A DNA stretch of 23,615 nt, from NCBI GenBank assembly GCA_903911455.1, contig CAIWDQ010000375.1, forward strand, positions 1-23,615, given 5' to 3'. Below, one piece after another: positions 1-8,380 of the stretch. The DNA is from an uncultured bacterium. Its GTDB lineage: Bacteria > Bacteroidota > Bacteroidia > Bacteroidales > JACABE01. The translations under genes and the position numbers were made by a program. A model generated the notes under the pieces. The model ran no database searches, was not told where the DNA came from, and was given only the letters and a program-made list of their open reading frames with translations. Position 1 is the first letter of the stretch, and each line of letters starts with the position of its first letter.

Positions 1-2
1 AC

Positions 3-38
3 AAAAAAACCTAAGCCTATAAAAACAGGATTAGGTTT
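3..38 (-). terminator. Rho-independent terminator after recX
   Basis: The arms AAACCTAAGCCT (7-18) and AGGATTAGGTTT (27-38) pair with one mismatch around an 8-base loop. Read on the minus strand, the stem is followed by a run of seven T (3-9). It lies about 75 bases past the recX stop and would end the protease-mqnE-recX transcript. Confidence 0.75.
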
Positions 39-113
39 AATATTATCTTAAGCTAAATGTATCTTATTATATATTAAATTTCGGCTTTATTATGTTTATT
101 TATTGATTATTGC

Positions 114-605
114 TTACTCTTCATCAAACTTAAGAATCTCTCTTACCAGCTCGTTTTCAAATCCCTTAGAGATGGCAAAGGATGCTATCTTAGCCATACG
201 CTTGTATTTGTTGGTGTCTTTAACTTCGGCAGCTTTCTTTTTAAGTATGATACTGAGGATGCTCCTGTATTCGCTATCGTTAATCTCATCTAAAGCAATT
301 TTAATACAGTAAGGGCTAATCTTTTTTAGTTTCAACTCTTGTTTAATCTTTACTTTGCCCCACTTATTCTGCCTTAACTTACTTACAGCATACAATTTAG
401 AGTAACGCTCCTCGTTAATGAAATTCTGAATTATTAGTTCGGCAATACAATCTTCAACATCCTCCTTATGCAATCCCCAATCGTAGAGCTTATCCCGCAC
501 TTCTTGCTGCGATCGTTCCTGATAAGCACAATACTGCGATGCTTTCTGCAAAGCAGTTTTCTTATCATAAATCTTCTTCTTTTTTAGCTCCCCATTGTTC
601 AGCAT
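114..605 (-). CDS. recX: Regulatory protein RecX
   Basis: RecX proteins bind RecA and limit its filament growth and recombinase activity in the cytoplasm. The 163-residue product has the usual family length and the tandem three-helix pattern: an N-terminal 'ALQKASQYCAYQERSQQEV' segment, a central '(D/E)CIAELIIQNFINEERYSK' segment and the 'KWGKVKIKQELKLKKI' stretch, all typical of RecX. It is the last gene of a minus-strand unit; mqnE ends only 6 bp before the recX start codon, so the two are very likely co-transcribed. No recA is in the window, which is common for Bacteroidota recX. The start ATG at 605 fits the family N-terminus. Identification rests on pattern recognition of the family, which is variable in sequence. 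Confidence 0.85.
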   Translation of the reverse strand: MLNNGELKKKKIYDKKTALQKASQYCAYQERSQQEVRDKLYDWGLHKEDVEDCIAELIIQNFINEERYSKLYAVSKLRQNKWGKVKIKQELKLKKISPYCIKIALDEINDSEYRSILSIILKKKAAEVKDTNKYKRMAKIASFAISKGFENELVREILKFDEE

Positions 606-611
606 CAGCGT

Positions 612-1733
612 TTAATCCTTACTTATAATGTTATATACCGAATCCCTTTCAACCGGCACTCGTTTTGCATCTCTAATTAGCTGCTTCATTTCTTCGGTTG
701 TCATTGATGGGTTCTGCTCTTCAGATCCTGCTAAAGAATAGATCTTTGTAGAATCATTGATAGTCCCGTCAAAATCATCAACACCAAAAGAAAGAGCAAG
801 TTGAGCAAGTTGTTTGCCTGTCATTGGCCAGTAACTTTTGATATGATTAAAGTTATCAAGGAAAATCCTTGCAATTGCATAGTTCTTTAAGTCTTCAATT
901 ACTGATACTTCTTTAATATCAGACATTGTATTGTTCTTATGTTTAAACTTTAATGGAATAAAGGCATTGAAACCGCCTGTTCTGTCCTGCAACTCCCTTA
1001 ATCTATTCATATGATCGGCACGATGAGCATAGGTTTCAACATGCCCATACAAGATAGTTGCATTTGATGGAATGCCTTCGTTATGAAGTGCCTCATGTAT
1101 TTCGAGCCATCGGGCAGATGTAGATTTTGAAGAGCAAATCTCTAGACGAAGTGTCTCGTCAAAGATCTCAGCACCACCACCAGGGATAGAATCAAGACCA
1201 TAATTCTTAAGTAATCGGGCACCTTCATTAAGTGTTATGCCAGCCTTCTTTATCATATGATCAATTTCAACTGCTGTAAAAGCCTTTATATGAATATCTG
1301 GCCTAGCCTTCTTGATTTCTCTTATCAACTCACCATAATAATGAATATCACGATAAGGATGTACACCGCCTACTATATGAACTTCAGTGATTTCGGCTGG
1401 AGCTTGCTTCACTTGTTCTACCATTTCAGGAACTGTATACTCCCAACCATCGGTATTTATTTTCTTTGAGTAAGAGCAGAACTTACAATTATGAATGCAG
1501 ATATTAGTTGGCTCCAAATGCAAATTCTTATTAAAATAAGTATAATTACCGTTCTTCTTTTCTCTTATATAATTGGCAAGCATGCCTACCAGACTTAACT
1601 CTGCATCTTGATATAAAGTAATACATTCGTCAACACTTATCCTTTCGTTATTAAGTACTTTAGTTGATATATCTTTTACTTTATTACTTATATTTGTTTG
1701 AGTATTATTTATTATTTCTATGATGTTTTCCAT
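612..1733 (-). CDS. mqnE: Aminodeoxyfutalosine synthase (radical SAM), menaquinone biosynthesis
   Basis: MqnE is a radical SAM enzyme that joins 3-[(1-carboxyvinyl)oxy]benzoate and SAM to give aminofutalosine, an early step of the futalosine route to menaquinone. The cluster-binding motif CxxxCxxC is present at C79, C83 and C86 in 'EPTNICIHNCKFCSY'. The C-terminal half has 'FIPLKFKHKNNTMS', 'SYWPMTGKQLAQLALSFG', 'DDFDGTI' and the closing 'RVPVERDSVYNII', which match MqnE better than the sister enzymes MqnC or CofH. The length, 373 residues, is normal. It lies 14 bp after the secreted protease gene and 6 bp before recX on the same strand; no other mqn gene is in the window, so the pathway genes must be scattered. 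The alternative would be MqnC, which I consider less likely because of the ERD ending. Confidence 0.85.
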   Translation of the reverse strand: MENIIEIINNTQTNISNKVKDISTKVLNNERISVDECITLYQDAELSLVGMLANYIREKKNGNYTYFNKNLHLEPTNICIHNCKFCSYSKKINTDGWEYTVPEMVEQVKQAPAEITEVHIVGGVHPYRDIHYYGELIREIKKARPDIHIKAFTAVEIDHMIKKAGITLNEGARLLKNYGLDSIPGGGAEIFDETLRLEICSSKSTSARWLEIHEALHNEGIPSNATILYGHVETYAHRADHMNRLRELQDRTGGFNAFIPLKFKHKNNTMSDIKEVSVIEDLKNYAIARIFLDNFNHIKSYWPMTGKQLAQLALSFGVDDFDGTINDSTKIYSLAGSEEQNPSMTTEEMKQLIRDAKRVPVERDSVYNIISKD

Positions 1734-1747
1734 TCTAAAACTAACTA

Positions 1748-3625
1748 TTATTTATGAATAACTATAACTTTCTTTTGTGATACTCTGGTGTCGCCTTCTA
1801 TTTTAAAAATATACATCCCCGAACTCAACCAACTGGTATCAATTAATATCTTTTTTTCGTCAGTAAGTGGTCTTTCAATTGTTCTTACAAGCATCCCAAA
1901 CATATTGTATATACTTATTTTCACTTTCGTGAAATTATTGTATTGCAAGTCTAACCATACATAATCATCGGCAGGATTAGGATAAAACTTTACCTCATCA
2001 TACACCATTATATAATTAGATTTTATCTTTTGATATGCAGTATCAGTATTAGCAACTCTCATAGTAACTGCATATGAACCACATGTAGTGTACAATATGT
2101 CAGTAGGGTTTTGATCATTAGATGTATCAGGAGTAGCTCCTACAAATTTCCATTGATAAGCGTAAGGACCACCGGTAGATACATCAGTAAAATTAACAGT
2201 TGACCCAACAGGAATAATAGTCTTGTCAGCAACAAAATCAAAAGACGCATAATACATACCATTAAGCGTGCTAACACCCGTAGTATCCGGATCAAGCCAA
2301 TCTTTAAGCCTACCAGAAGCAGTACTGTCATTCAAATTCCAGTGGTAGTAAAACTTACCATAATAATCAGCTCCGGTAAGGTTGCCACAGTATGAATCAC
2401 CACCTGTCAACGTTCCTATCAATTTACCATTCTCATTAAAGATAGGCGAACCCGAAGAACCTCCTTCAGTAACACCATAACCATTAGCAGTTGGGTCCCA
2501 ATAAACCTGCCAGTGTGTTTGTATAGTATGGCTATTCCAATCAGATGACACAAGTGGAGTACCATAAGTAGATATCTTTTTAATGTCACCCTCAGGGTGA
2601 TGGATGCTAACACCTGAATTACCGGGTATATTCTGCCTGTCCCATCCAATAAAGTAGGGATTATATGATTCAGGAATGTTATTATTTAAGATAACAAGGT
2701 AAAAATCAGAACCAGTATTGCCACTGTTACCACCTTCGGCCAATCTAGTAGCTCCTGTCATGCTTTTAGTAGCTAAGCTGCCTTCATAAATAGGATCAGT
2801 GCACGAAGGTGCTTCATAATTAAAGTAAAAGATCCATTGTGATAAGTCTGTTAGTGTAGCACCCTGTGCACAATGATCAGCAGTTAAAACATATGGTTTA
2901 TAATCTTTCCTAACATTGTTAACAACAGAGCCGGTACACCAATAAGAACCGCCATTAAGCTTAATTGATATCCTTACAACACCATGTTGTTGAGGCTTCC
3001 AGTTGTCACCTTCGCTGCAATTAACGTTCACCTCACAAGCACCCGAACCACCAAAGCTATTCGCTGATCTGTAAGCGTAATTGATCTCTGATATGTTGAT
3101 AATGGCTTCTTCAGTAACGTTTGCAAGCTGGTCGTACTCTAATATCACTGATTCACCCCCTGTAAGCTCAGTAGCAAATACACCTGAGGGAGAATTGTTG
3201 ATGCTTGTATAAGCACCTAATATTTTATTGTAATTATTATTATATAAAAACAGTCTGCCACCTTTCGGGATATATAACTTATCGTAGTAAACACCTATAG
3301 CTTGAGCATCTTTTGCCATTAACCTTAACCTCCACACCTTATCACCATTTGCAAGAGTAGTCCATGTACCTGAATTATGTATACCTTTCCCAACAGGGAT
3401 ATTCAAACCCATGCGATATGGTGCACCTGCTTTGTTCGAGAGTTCATCTTCAAGCATAAGCTTCTGCATATCCGGTTTATCAATACTGATTGTCTTTAAA
3501 TCGTTGTAAGAAGTTTTGTATTGCAATGTAAGCGGAAGTCCTCCTATACTAATCTGACTCATCGACTTATTATAAGCAAACAAGAACATTAGAAGAAGAA
3601 ATATAGTAAGTAGAGTTTGTTTCAT
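1748..3625 (-). CDS. Secreted trypsin-like serine protease with PKD domain and type A T9SS sorting domain
   Basis: A 625-residue exported protease. An N-terminal signal peptide (about residues 1-24, hydrophobic LLTIFLLLMFLFAY) is followed by a family-specific prodomain and a chymotrypsin-fold domain with a visible triad: H251 in 'LTADHC', D307 in 'GSDFYLVIL' and S391 in 'GGSSGSPIF'. The layout resembles lysyl endopeptidase-like proteases of Bacteroidota; the actual cleavage specificity cannot be read. A PKD-like domain follows (about 465-545, 'GSTVNFTDVSTG..YAYQWKF'), then a type A sorting domain from about 552 ('VKFYPNPADDYVWLDL' to 'SSGMYIFKIEG' and a basic end), which sends the protein through the type IX secretion system and may lead to surface attachment. 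It is the first gene of a unit with mqnE (14 bp downstream) and recX, a combination without obvious functional logic. A TAnnTTTG promoter lies about 20 bp upstream of the ATG. Confidence 0.9.
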   Translation of the reverse strand: MKQTLLTIFLLLMFLFAYNKSMSQISIGGLPLTLQYKTSYNDLKTISIDKPDMQKLMLEDELSNKAGAPYRMGLNIPVGKGIHNSGTWTTLANGDKVWRLRLMAKDAQAIGVYYDKLYIPKGGRLFLYNNNYNKILGAYTSINNSPSGVFATELTGGESVILEYDQLANVTEEAIINISEINYAYRSANSFGGSGACEVNVNCSEGDNWKPQQHGVVRISIKLNGGSYWCTGSVVNNVRKDYKPYVLTADHCAQGATLTDLSQWIFYFNYEAPSCTDPIYEGSLATKSMTGATRLAEGGNSGNTGSDFYLVILNNNIPESYNPYFIGWDRQNIPGNSGVSIHHPEGDIKKISTYGTPLVSSDWNSHTIQTHWQVYWDPTANGYGVTEGGSSGSPIFNENGKLIGTLTGGDSYCGNLTGADYYGKFYYHWNLNDSTASGRLKDWLDPDTTGVSTLNGMYYASFDFVADKTIIPVGSTVNFTDVSTGGPYAYQWKFVGATPDTSNDQNPTDILYTTCGSYAVTMRVANTDTAYQKIKSNYIMVYDEVKFYPNPADDYVWLDLQYNNFTKVKISIYNMFGMLVRTIERPLTDEKKILIDTSWLSSGMYIFKIEGDTRVSQKKVIVIHK

Positions 3626-3644
3626 AAACTAAATTATATTAGCG

Positions 3645-3660
3645 CAAAAGTACAAAAATA
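3645..3660 (-). promoter_or_regulatory. Bacteroidota -7 promoter element for the protease unit
   Basis: On the minus strand two overlapping matches to TAnnTTTG are read: TACTTTTG (3645-3652, followed by CGC) and TATTTTTG (3653-3660). The start codon is about 20 bases downstream. No clear -33 TTTG is seen at the usual distance, so only the -7 element is supported. Confidence 0.55.
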
Positions 3661-3719
3661 ATCCTTGTGGAGATTCATTAATAAACAATTGTTAAGATAT
3701 TAGTTTTAAAAACAAAATA

Positions 3720-4490
3720 CTAATCTTTATGTTTATCAAAAACGCTTGCTAAATAGTCAATAGCTTGCTGTTGAGTTAGAGCAGCAAAGTTCTTATAACT
3801 ATCATGCACAAGTATTATCTCATCAACAGCTTCTTTAACAAGAGCCTTGTTTTCCCATCCAATTAAATCAGCAGCTACTACAGAGAGACAGCCTTTTTTA
3901 TATGCAATCTGACCAATAACATGTATAAGCATATTGCGTACTCTGGCAGTCTTTTCGTACTGTAATTCCTTTAATAAAGGCAATATATCCTGTGGATATT
4001 TCCTTCCTCTAAGCTCCAAACCATGACATATCTCACGACGTATTTCTTTATCTGTATGTAGAAGATATCTTTTTGCAAAGACAAGAGAAGGTTTAGGGTT
4101 CTTTTCTATTATCTTCTTCAAAGCACCTATAACAGCATTGCGTACAGCATGATGTTCGTCAAATAAAGCTTTCTTGAGTAAAGCTTCAATAATAGAGAAG
4201 TCCTTTAAGCCAATCTCACCACAGGAATTGATAACCGTCTGGCGGATATAGTAAATATCAGAGAGGAACAACATATCAAGCATACTTATTATCTTTTGAT
4301 GTAGGTCTTTATTTGCATTAAAGATCTTCCCTATAGATAAGTAAGCAGCCTTACGGATATAAGTATCGCTATCAGAGAAATAAGTAGTGGTCTTCTCAAT
4401 CTTATTATTGATAAGTTCATCATGAATATCGTTGCGAATCTTATCAACTATGAGGTCGCGTTGTTCCTTATCAAGATCGTAGAATCCCAT
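3720..4490 (-). CDS. HEAT-repeat protein
   Basis: A 256-residue cytoplasmic protein without signal peptide or membrane segment. It consists almost entirely of about six helical repeats of 35-40 residues, visible as 'DTYIRKAAYLSIGKIF', 'YYIRQTVINSCGEIGL', 'HHAVRNAVIGALKKI', 'KEIRREICHGLELRG' and 'ARVRNMLIHVIGQIAY'. Such HEAT (or DNA alkylation repeat-like) solenoids are protein or nucleic acid binding scaffolds. There is no catalytic motif I can point to, and the partner is unknown. It starts 15 bp after the stop of the S41 protease gene, so it is probably co-transcribed with it. The AlkD-type DNA glycosylase family also has this fold, but I see no basis to claim glycosylase activity. Confidence 0.7.
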   Translation of the reverse strand: MGFYDLDKEQRDLIVDKIRNDIHDELINNKIEKTTTYFSDSDTYIRKAAYLSIGKIFNANKDLHQKIISMLDMLFLSDIYYIRQTVINSCGEIGLKDFSIIEALLKKALFDEHHAVRNAVIGALKKIIEKNPKPSLVFAKRYLLHTDKEIRREICHGLELRGRKYPQDILPLLKELQYEKTARVRNMLIHVIGQIAYKKGCLSVVAADLIGWENKALVKEAVDEIILVHDSYKNFAALTQQQAIDYLASVFDKHKD

Positions 4491-4505
4491 TTCAATACAA
4501 CAGTA

Positions 4506-6095
4506 TTACTTCATTTTCTTAATCTCTTCAACAGCCTTTAAGAACGTTGGATCACTTGACAGATAGATAGGATAAAAGCATTTATCGTCAAAAAGATTTC
4601 TACCAATGTAAGCCCTAAGATGTATAGTTATTTTCTTTAATGATTCAGCATCCATAACTATGTCTTTAACTCCATTCTTTTCGGCATAATTCTTAAAGTC
4701 ATTTAATATAGTCTGATCAATAACAAAGCGTTTGATAAAGTCATCAGAACTCTTATACTTACTTAATTCAGTTCTGTATTTATCAACGTAATCAAATGAA
4801 TACTGATAAATAATACCTTTATTAGAAACTGCATTGTAGTATTCAAGTTTTTTATCGGTATGAATAGGTACGTAAATATCCGGCATGATACCGCCACCAC
4901 CGTAAACGATCTTTCCTTTAGGTGTTTTATACTTTAAAGAGTCTGCAAACTTGGTAAGATCCGGATTCTCCAACTCACCACTTGTGAAACGCTGGTTAAG
5001 TTCGTTCAGATAATCTTCAGTACCATTTTTATATGAACGTTGAATACAACGTCCTGTTGGTGTATGATATCTTGCAATTGTTAACCTTACTGCACTACTA
5101 TCCGAAAGGAAATATTGCTCCTGTACCAAACCTTTACCGAAAGATCTTCTACCTATTATCAAACCACGATCATTATCTTGAATTGCTCCCGAAATGATTT
5201 CAGAAGCTGAAGCAGATAATTCATCAATCAATACAACTAAAGGACTGTTCTCAAACATACCACGACTTGTTGCCAGACTTTCACGTTTCTTCTGATTACG
5301 TCCTTCGGTATATACAATCATCTTACCTTCCGAAAGAAATTCATCAGCCAATCTTATAGCTATCTGAAGATAACCACCGCCATTACCTCTAAGGTCAAGG
5401 ATAAGTTTCTTCAAACCTTTATCTTTAAGAGTCATCATTGCATCAATAAACTCTTCGTGACTGGTTTCAGAAAACTTACTTAATTTAATATACCCTGTTT
5501 CATTATCTACCATATACGAAACATCAATACTATAAGTAGGGATCACGTCGCGAATAATAGTAAACTCAATAGGATGAGCAATACCTCGGCGGATAATACC
5601 AACTCTTACTTTAGTCCCTTTTGGTCCTTTGAGTTTCTTCATCACATCGGTATCTTTTATCTTAACACCTGCCACTTTTACACCATCAACTGTAACGATT
5701 CTATCACCAGCTCTTACACCTACCTTTTCGGATGGTCCACCAACTACAGGAGTTATCACCATAATAGTATCTTTCTGCAATCTAAACTGAACACCTATCC
5801 CTTCAAACTTACCAAGCAAAGGATCATTAGCTTCATTAAATTCGGCAGCAGGAATATATACTGAATGTGGATCCAGCCCTTCAAGCATACCACTTATTGC
5901 TTTGGCTTTTAATGTTTCGGTATCAACACTATCTACATAGTTTTGCATCACTAGATTGATAACATCTCCTATCTTATCATATTTTGTGTTGCGATGTTTG
6001 TTTGGTAATTTAAGTCCTATTAGTATACCTGCAGCTAAAACAAGCGCAAATATTATTGGTAAGTAACGATGTACATTATTTGGACGATCTTCCAT
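4506..6095 (-). CDS. C-terminal processing peptidase, S41 family (CtpA/Prc-like)
   Basis: A membrane-anchored periplasmic serine protease of 529 residues. One N-terminal transmembrane helix (about 12-29, 'LPIIFALVLAAGILIGL') is followed by the cap region, a PDZ domain (about 92-180, with 'GIGVQFRL' and 'VRAGDRIVTVDGV') and the S41 catalytic core ('GYIKLSKFSE', 'LILDLRGNGGG'). The Ser/Lys dyad is S296 in 'SASASEI' and K321 in 'SFGKGLVQ', spaced 25 residues apart as in E. coli Prc. A C-terminal extension of about 130 residues after the core is usual for Bacteroidota members. The family trims C-termini of envelope proteins and degrades tagged or misfolded ones; the substrates here are unknown. 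First gene of a two-gene unit with the HEAT-repeat protein; a TAnnTTTG element lies 34 bp upstream. Confidence 0.92.
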   Translation of the reverse strand: MEDRPNNVHRYLPIIFALVLAAGILIGLKLPNKHRNTKYDKIGDVINLVMQNYVDSVDTETLKAKAISGMLEGLDPHSVYIPAAEFNEANDPLLGKFEGIGVQFRLQKDTIMVITPVVGGPSEKVGVRAGDRIVTVDGVKVAGVKIKDTDVMKKLKGPKGTKVRVGIIRRGIAHPIEFTIIRDVIPTYSIDVSYMVDNETGYIKLSKFSETSHEEFIDAMMTLKDKGLKKLILDLRGNGGGYLQIAIRLADEFLSEGKMIVYTEGRNQKKRESLATSRGMFENSPLVVLIDELSASASEIISGAIQDNDRGLIIGRRSFGKGLVQEQYFLSDSSAVRLTIARYHTPTGRCIQRSYKNGTEDYLNELNQRFTSGELENPDLTKFADSLKYKTPKGKIVYGGGGIMPDIYVPIHTDKKLEYYNAVSNKGIIYQYSFDYVDKYRTELSKYKSSDDFIKRFVIDQTILNDFKNYAEKNGVKDIVMDAESLKKITIHLRAYIGRNLFDDKCFYPIYLSSDPTFLKAVEEIKKMK

Positions 6096-6128
6096 ATAAG
6101 TTATTTATTTCTTTTTAAAATTAAGTGG

Positions 6129-6136
6129 CAAAGTTA
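6129..6136 (-). promoter_or_regulatory. -7 promoter element for the S41 protease unit
   Basis: On the minus strand TAACTTTG followed by CC matches TAnnTTTG, 33 bases before the start codon of the S41 gene. No convincing -33 element is visible. Confidence 0.5.
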
Positions 6137-6261
6137 TAAAATCTACTTTGATATTAAGACTTATTTATATGTAAGTTTTAATAGTTGATTTATGCCGGCT
6201 TTATTAACGAATAAATCAAAGCTTTATTTTATAAGTTTGAATCTAAACATAAAAGTACCAT

Positions 6262-6345
6262 GCCGTCATTGCGAACGAAGTGAAGCAATCTCATTCTACA
6301 CACAAACAATAGATTGCTTCGTCGTTCCTCCTCGCAATGACGACG
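6262..6345. repeat. Interspersed inverted repeat (GTCATTGCGA...GAAGCAATCT type)
   Basis: The arm at 6263-6291 begins GTCATTGCGAACGAAG and ends GAAGCAATCT. The arm at 6311-6345 is its imperfect inverse, beginning AGATTGCTTCG and ending CGCAATGACG. The left arm is about 4 bases shorter in the middle. The loop is about 19 bases. Palindromes with these end sequences are widespread intergenic elements in many bacterial phyla and contain no gene. It lies between the S41 promoter and the yceI terminator. A second, degenerate half copy is at 23259-23287. Confidence 0.75.
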
Positions 6346-6395
6346 TTGTAATTCTAAGATAATTTATCAAAGATGACTCAAGTGCATTATCTTTA

Positions 6396-6435
6396 ATAAA
6401 ACAAAACCGCCTGTGAACATATAGTTCACAGGCGG
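6396..6435 (-). terminator. Rho-independent terminator after the yceI-like gene
   Basis: A perfect 12-bp stem, CCGCCTGTGAAC (6407-6418) with GTTCACAGGCGG (6424-6435), has a 5-base loop. On the minus strand it is followed by TTTTGTTTTATT. It lies 25 bases past the stop of the YceI-like gene and is the clearest terminator in the window. Confidence 0.93.
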
Positions 6436-6460
6436 CAATTTATTTAATGAAATTTATTAA

Positions 6461-7048
6461 TTAAGATTTCTTTATCAATAGATTTATATTCACATAGAAC
6501 TCATCATAGATAGTTTTGTCACCTAAATTATCAAAGAAAGAACCTGAACCATATTTAAGACCGAATTTAGTTCTGTCGATTGTAATGTTAGCCCATATTT
6601 TATAACCTTCAGGTGTGCTTGAAATTACTGCTTTGAATTCTATTGGCTGAGTAACACCTTTGATAGTTAATTTACCTTTGATAGTAGTGATACCTTTTTC
6701 AATTTTGGTAGCTTTATCTAACACAAATGTTGCTTTAGGGAATTTATCAGCACCAAAGAAATCATCTGATTTAAGATGTCCTTCTAATTTAGCTTTGTAA
6801 CCTTCGTCAGTTAAGTCTAAATCTTTTAAAGATTTCATATCTATATCAAAAGTTGCTTTTTTGATAACATCATTTTCAACTATAAATTCGCCTGCTGCTA
6901 ATGCTATGGTACCGTTGTGCTCGCCGGTTACCTTTTTACCTATCCAGGTAAGTTTTGAGTTTGTTAGATCTGCTTTGTATGTTTGAGCATTTACAAATAA
7001 TCCTGCTAATAAGAATATAGCTATTGTTACTAAAGTTTTCTTGTTCAT
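6461..7048 (-). CDS. YceI-like domain protein, periplasmic
   Basis: A 195-residue exported protein with a signal peptide 'MNKKTLVTIAIFLLAGLFVNA' ending before Q22. The rest is a single YceI-like lipocalin-type beta barrel: 'SKLTWIGKKVTGEHNGTIAL', 'FDIDMKSLKDLDL', 'LEGHLKSDDFF', 'FPKATFVL', 'IKGKLTIKGVTQPIEF' and 'TIDRTKFGLKYGSGSFF' are all family landmarks. Family members bind isoprenoid-type lipids such as polyprenyl chains; the ligand here is unknown. It stands alone, with its own promoter element (7093-7100) and a strong terminator. In Bacteroidota these proteins are often induced by acid or oxidative stress, but nothing in this sequence shows that. Confidence 0.9.
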   Translation of the reverse strand: MNKKTLVTIAIFLLAGLFVNAQTYKADLTNSKLTWIGKKVTGEHNGTIALAAGEFIVENDVIKKATFDIDMKSLKDLDLTDEGYKAKLEGHLKSDDFFGADKFPKATFVLDKATKIEKGITTIKGKLTIKGVTQPIEFKAVISSTPEGYKIWANITIDRTKFGLKYGSGSFFDNLGDKTIYDEFYVNINLLIKKS

Positions 7049-7092
7049 TTGATTTAATTTTTAAAGTATTTAAAGTATTAATTTTTATGATG

Positions 7093-7100
7093 CAAAATTA
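7093..7100 (-). promoter_or_regulatory. -7 promoter element for the yceI-like gene
   Basis: On the minus strand TAATTTTG followed by CATC matches TAnnTTTG, about 45 bases before the start codon. A weak TTTCG is present about 20 bases further upstream. The same sequence with the same GCA after it stands before the pirin and sufB genes. Confidence 0.6.
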
Positions 7101-7190
7101 CATCGGTTTATATGATTGCGAAATGTATAAATTAAGGTATGAATGGTAAAAATCATGGCAATTTAATTTATTATTCCTTTTTTATTTTAT

Positions 7191-7913
7191 TTAGATTGTC
7201 ATTGGAACTTCCATTAATAATATTCTGGCATCTTTAGTTGCCTTTATCAATACATTATCTGTATTCCAAATCCCATATCCATCCCTCTTATTTAAGATTT
7301 GTCCTTCTACATCTATTTCGCCTTCCAGTAAAAAGATGTATAATCCGTTTCCTTCTTTCTTAAAAGTATAAGTTTGAGATTTACCTGCTTTAAAGTCGCC
7401 TATATGAAACCAGGCATCCTGATATATCCATACTCCCTGATCGTTGGCATCGGGCGAAAGTATCTGATAGAATTCATTTTCTCTTTCTAATTCTTTTATT
7501 GAAATCTGATCATAACGTGGTGCTACATTCTTTGTATTAGTAACAACCCATATCTGCAAAAAGTTAACATCAGTATCAGGATTCTTATTATATTCGCTAT
7601 GGAAAACACCTGTTCCGGCACTCATCACCTGTACATCTCCTTTGCGGATAACTGTCACATTACCCATATTATCTTTATGTTCCAGATCACCAATCAAAGG
7701 GATAGAAATTATTTCCATATTATCGTGAGGATGCATCCCAAAACCTTCGCCACCTTTTACTATATCATCATTTAAAACTCTAAGTGCACCAAAATGCATA
7801 CGTTCGGGATTGTAGTAGTTGGCAAAACTAAAGGTATGTCTGCTGTGCAACCATCCATGATTGGCATCGCCACGGGTATCTGCTATATGTAGAATTGTCT
7901 TTTTCATTATCAT
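7191..7913 (-). CDS. Pirin family protein (bicupin, YhhW-like)
   Basis: A 240-residue cytoplasmic bicupin. The N-terminal cupin begins with the family signature 'DTRGDANHGWLHSRHTFSFANYYNPERMHFGALRVLNDD' region. Candidate metal ligands are H61 and H63 in 'GMHPHDNMEIIS', H105 and E107 in 'SAGTGVFHSEYN'. The C-terminal cupin is shorter and lacks ligands. Related YhhW-type pirins have been shown to oxidise quercetin, but their natural substrate is unclear, so only the family is claimed. Two starts are possible, ATG at 7913 (M-I-M-K-K) or ATG at 7907; homologous N-termini fit the second slightly better. It is a single-gene unit with a promoter element only 15 bp upstream of the first ATG. No terminator hairpin is visible downstream. 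Confidence 0.9.
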   Translation of the reverse strand: MIMKKTILHIADTRGDANHGWLHSRHTFSFANYYNPERMHFGALRVLNDDIVKGGEGFGMHPHDNMEIISIPLIGDLEHKDNMGNVTVIRKGDVQVMSAGTGVFHSEYNKNPDTDVNFLQIWVVTNTKNVAPRYDQISIKELERENEFYQILSPDANDQGVWIYQDAWFHIGDFKAGKSQTYTFKKEGNGLYIFLLEGEIDVEGQILNKRDGYGIWNTDNVLIKATKDARILLMEVPMTI

Positions 7914-7927
7914 TATTATTTAGGTTG

Positions 7928-7935
7928 CAAAATTA
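7928..7935 (-). promoter_or_regulatory. -7 promoter element for the pirin gene
   Basis: On the minus strand TAATTTTG followed by CAACC matches TAnnTTTG and ends 14 bases before the ATG at 7913. The short distance favours translation from 7907. A weak TTTCA is seen about 20 bases further upstream. Confidence 0.55.
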
Positions 7936-8002
7936 CTACGGATCTTAAGGGTGTGAAATGGAAATATCATGGTATTGATGGTACAAATAGGGGGAAATAA
8001 GA

Positions 8003-8040
8003 AGAGTGCCTAAAGTACTTAGAGTGCCTAAAATGCCTAA
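8003..8040. repeat. Short direct repeat AGAGTGCCTAAA
   Basis: AGAGTGCCTAAA occurs at 8003-8014 and again at 8021-8032, 18 bases apart, followed by a third partial copy ATGCCTAA. It lies at the start of the 900-base gene-free stretch between the pirin gene and the T9SS protein gene. No coding potential is seen. Confidence 0.6.
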
Positions 8041-8052
8041 AGTTGAAAAGCA

Positions 8053-8082
8053 AATTCCCCTTTTGAAGGGGGCTAGGGGGAT
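8053..8082. repeat. C-run/G-run hairpin repeat (CCCCTTTTGAAGGGG type)
   Basis: CCCCTT (8057-8062) pairs with AAGGGG around TTG, followed by GGCTAGGGGGAT. Elements with a CCCCCTAGCCCCC part and a TTCAAAAGGGG part recur between genes in many Bacteroidota and other phyla. It does not sit at a gene end and is read as an interspersed repeat. Confidence 0.55.
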
Positions 8083-8113
8083 GTTTTTAAGAGGTTCTCA
8101 GTTAAGAAAAATC

Positions 8114-8149
8114 TTACCGCTTAGCCGATTTCCGACTTAAAGGTTATTA
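8114..8149. repeat. Degenerate hairpin element, copy 1 (TACCGCTTAGC)
   Basis: TACCGCTTAGC, about ten variable bases, CTTAAAGGTTATT. The same order of blocks is found at 16077-16113, where the arms pair much better. It is flanked at some distance by an inverted pair AGAGGTTC (8090-8097) and GAACCTCT (8185-8192). The stretch 8200-8380 holds only very AT-rich sequence with no gene I can support. Confidence 0.4.
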
Positions 8150-8380
8150 TTTTAAGTTTTTACTTTTACCTGCTATACAGTTTGGAACCTCTAAGCATTC
8201 TACAATTTTAAAATCTTATAAAAAATCAAATAATCTCAATTTAACAATACATTAATACTACTAAAAGAGTGATTATTTTAATACTTATAATAAATAGTAT
8301 ACTTAACAAAAGTAATATCATTCTTCTTTTATTTTAGAGATTAAAATACTTGTCTGGTATTAGTATTCAAAATTATTAAA

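Noticed and set aside
8307..8314. Minus-strand TACTTTTG as a distant promoter for the pirin gene or a small RNA
   Set aside because: It is nearly 400 bases from the pirin start, has no -33 and lies in sequence so AT-rich that chance matches are expected. The pirin gene has a closer element.
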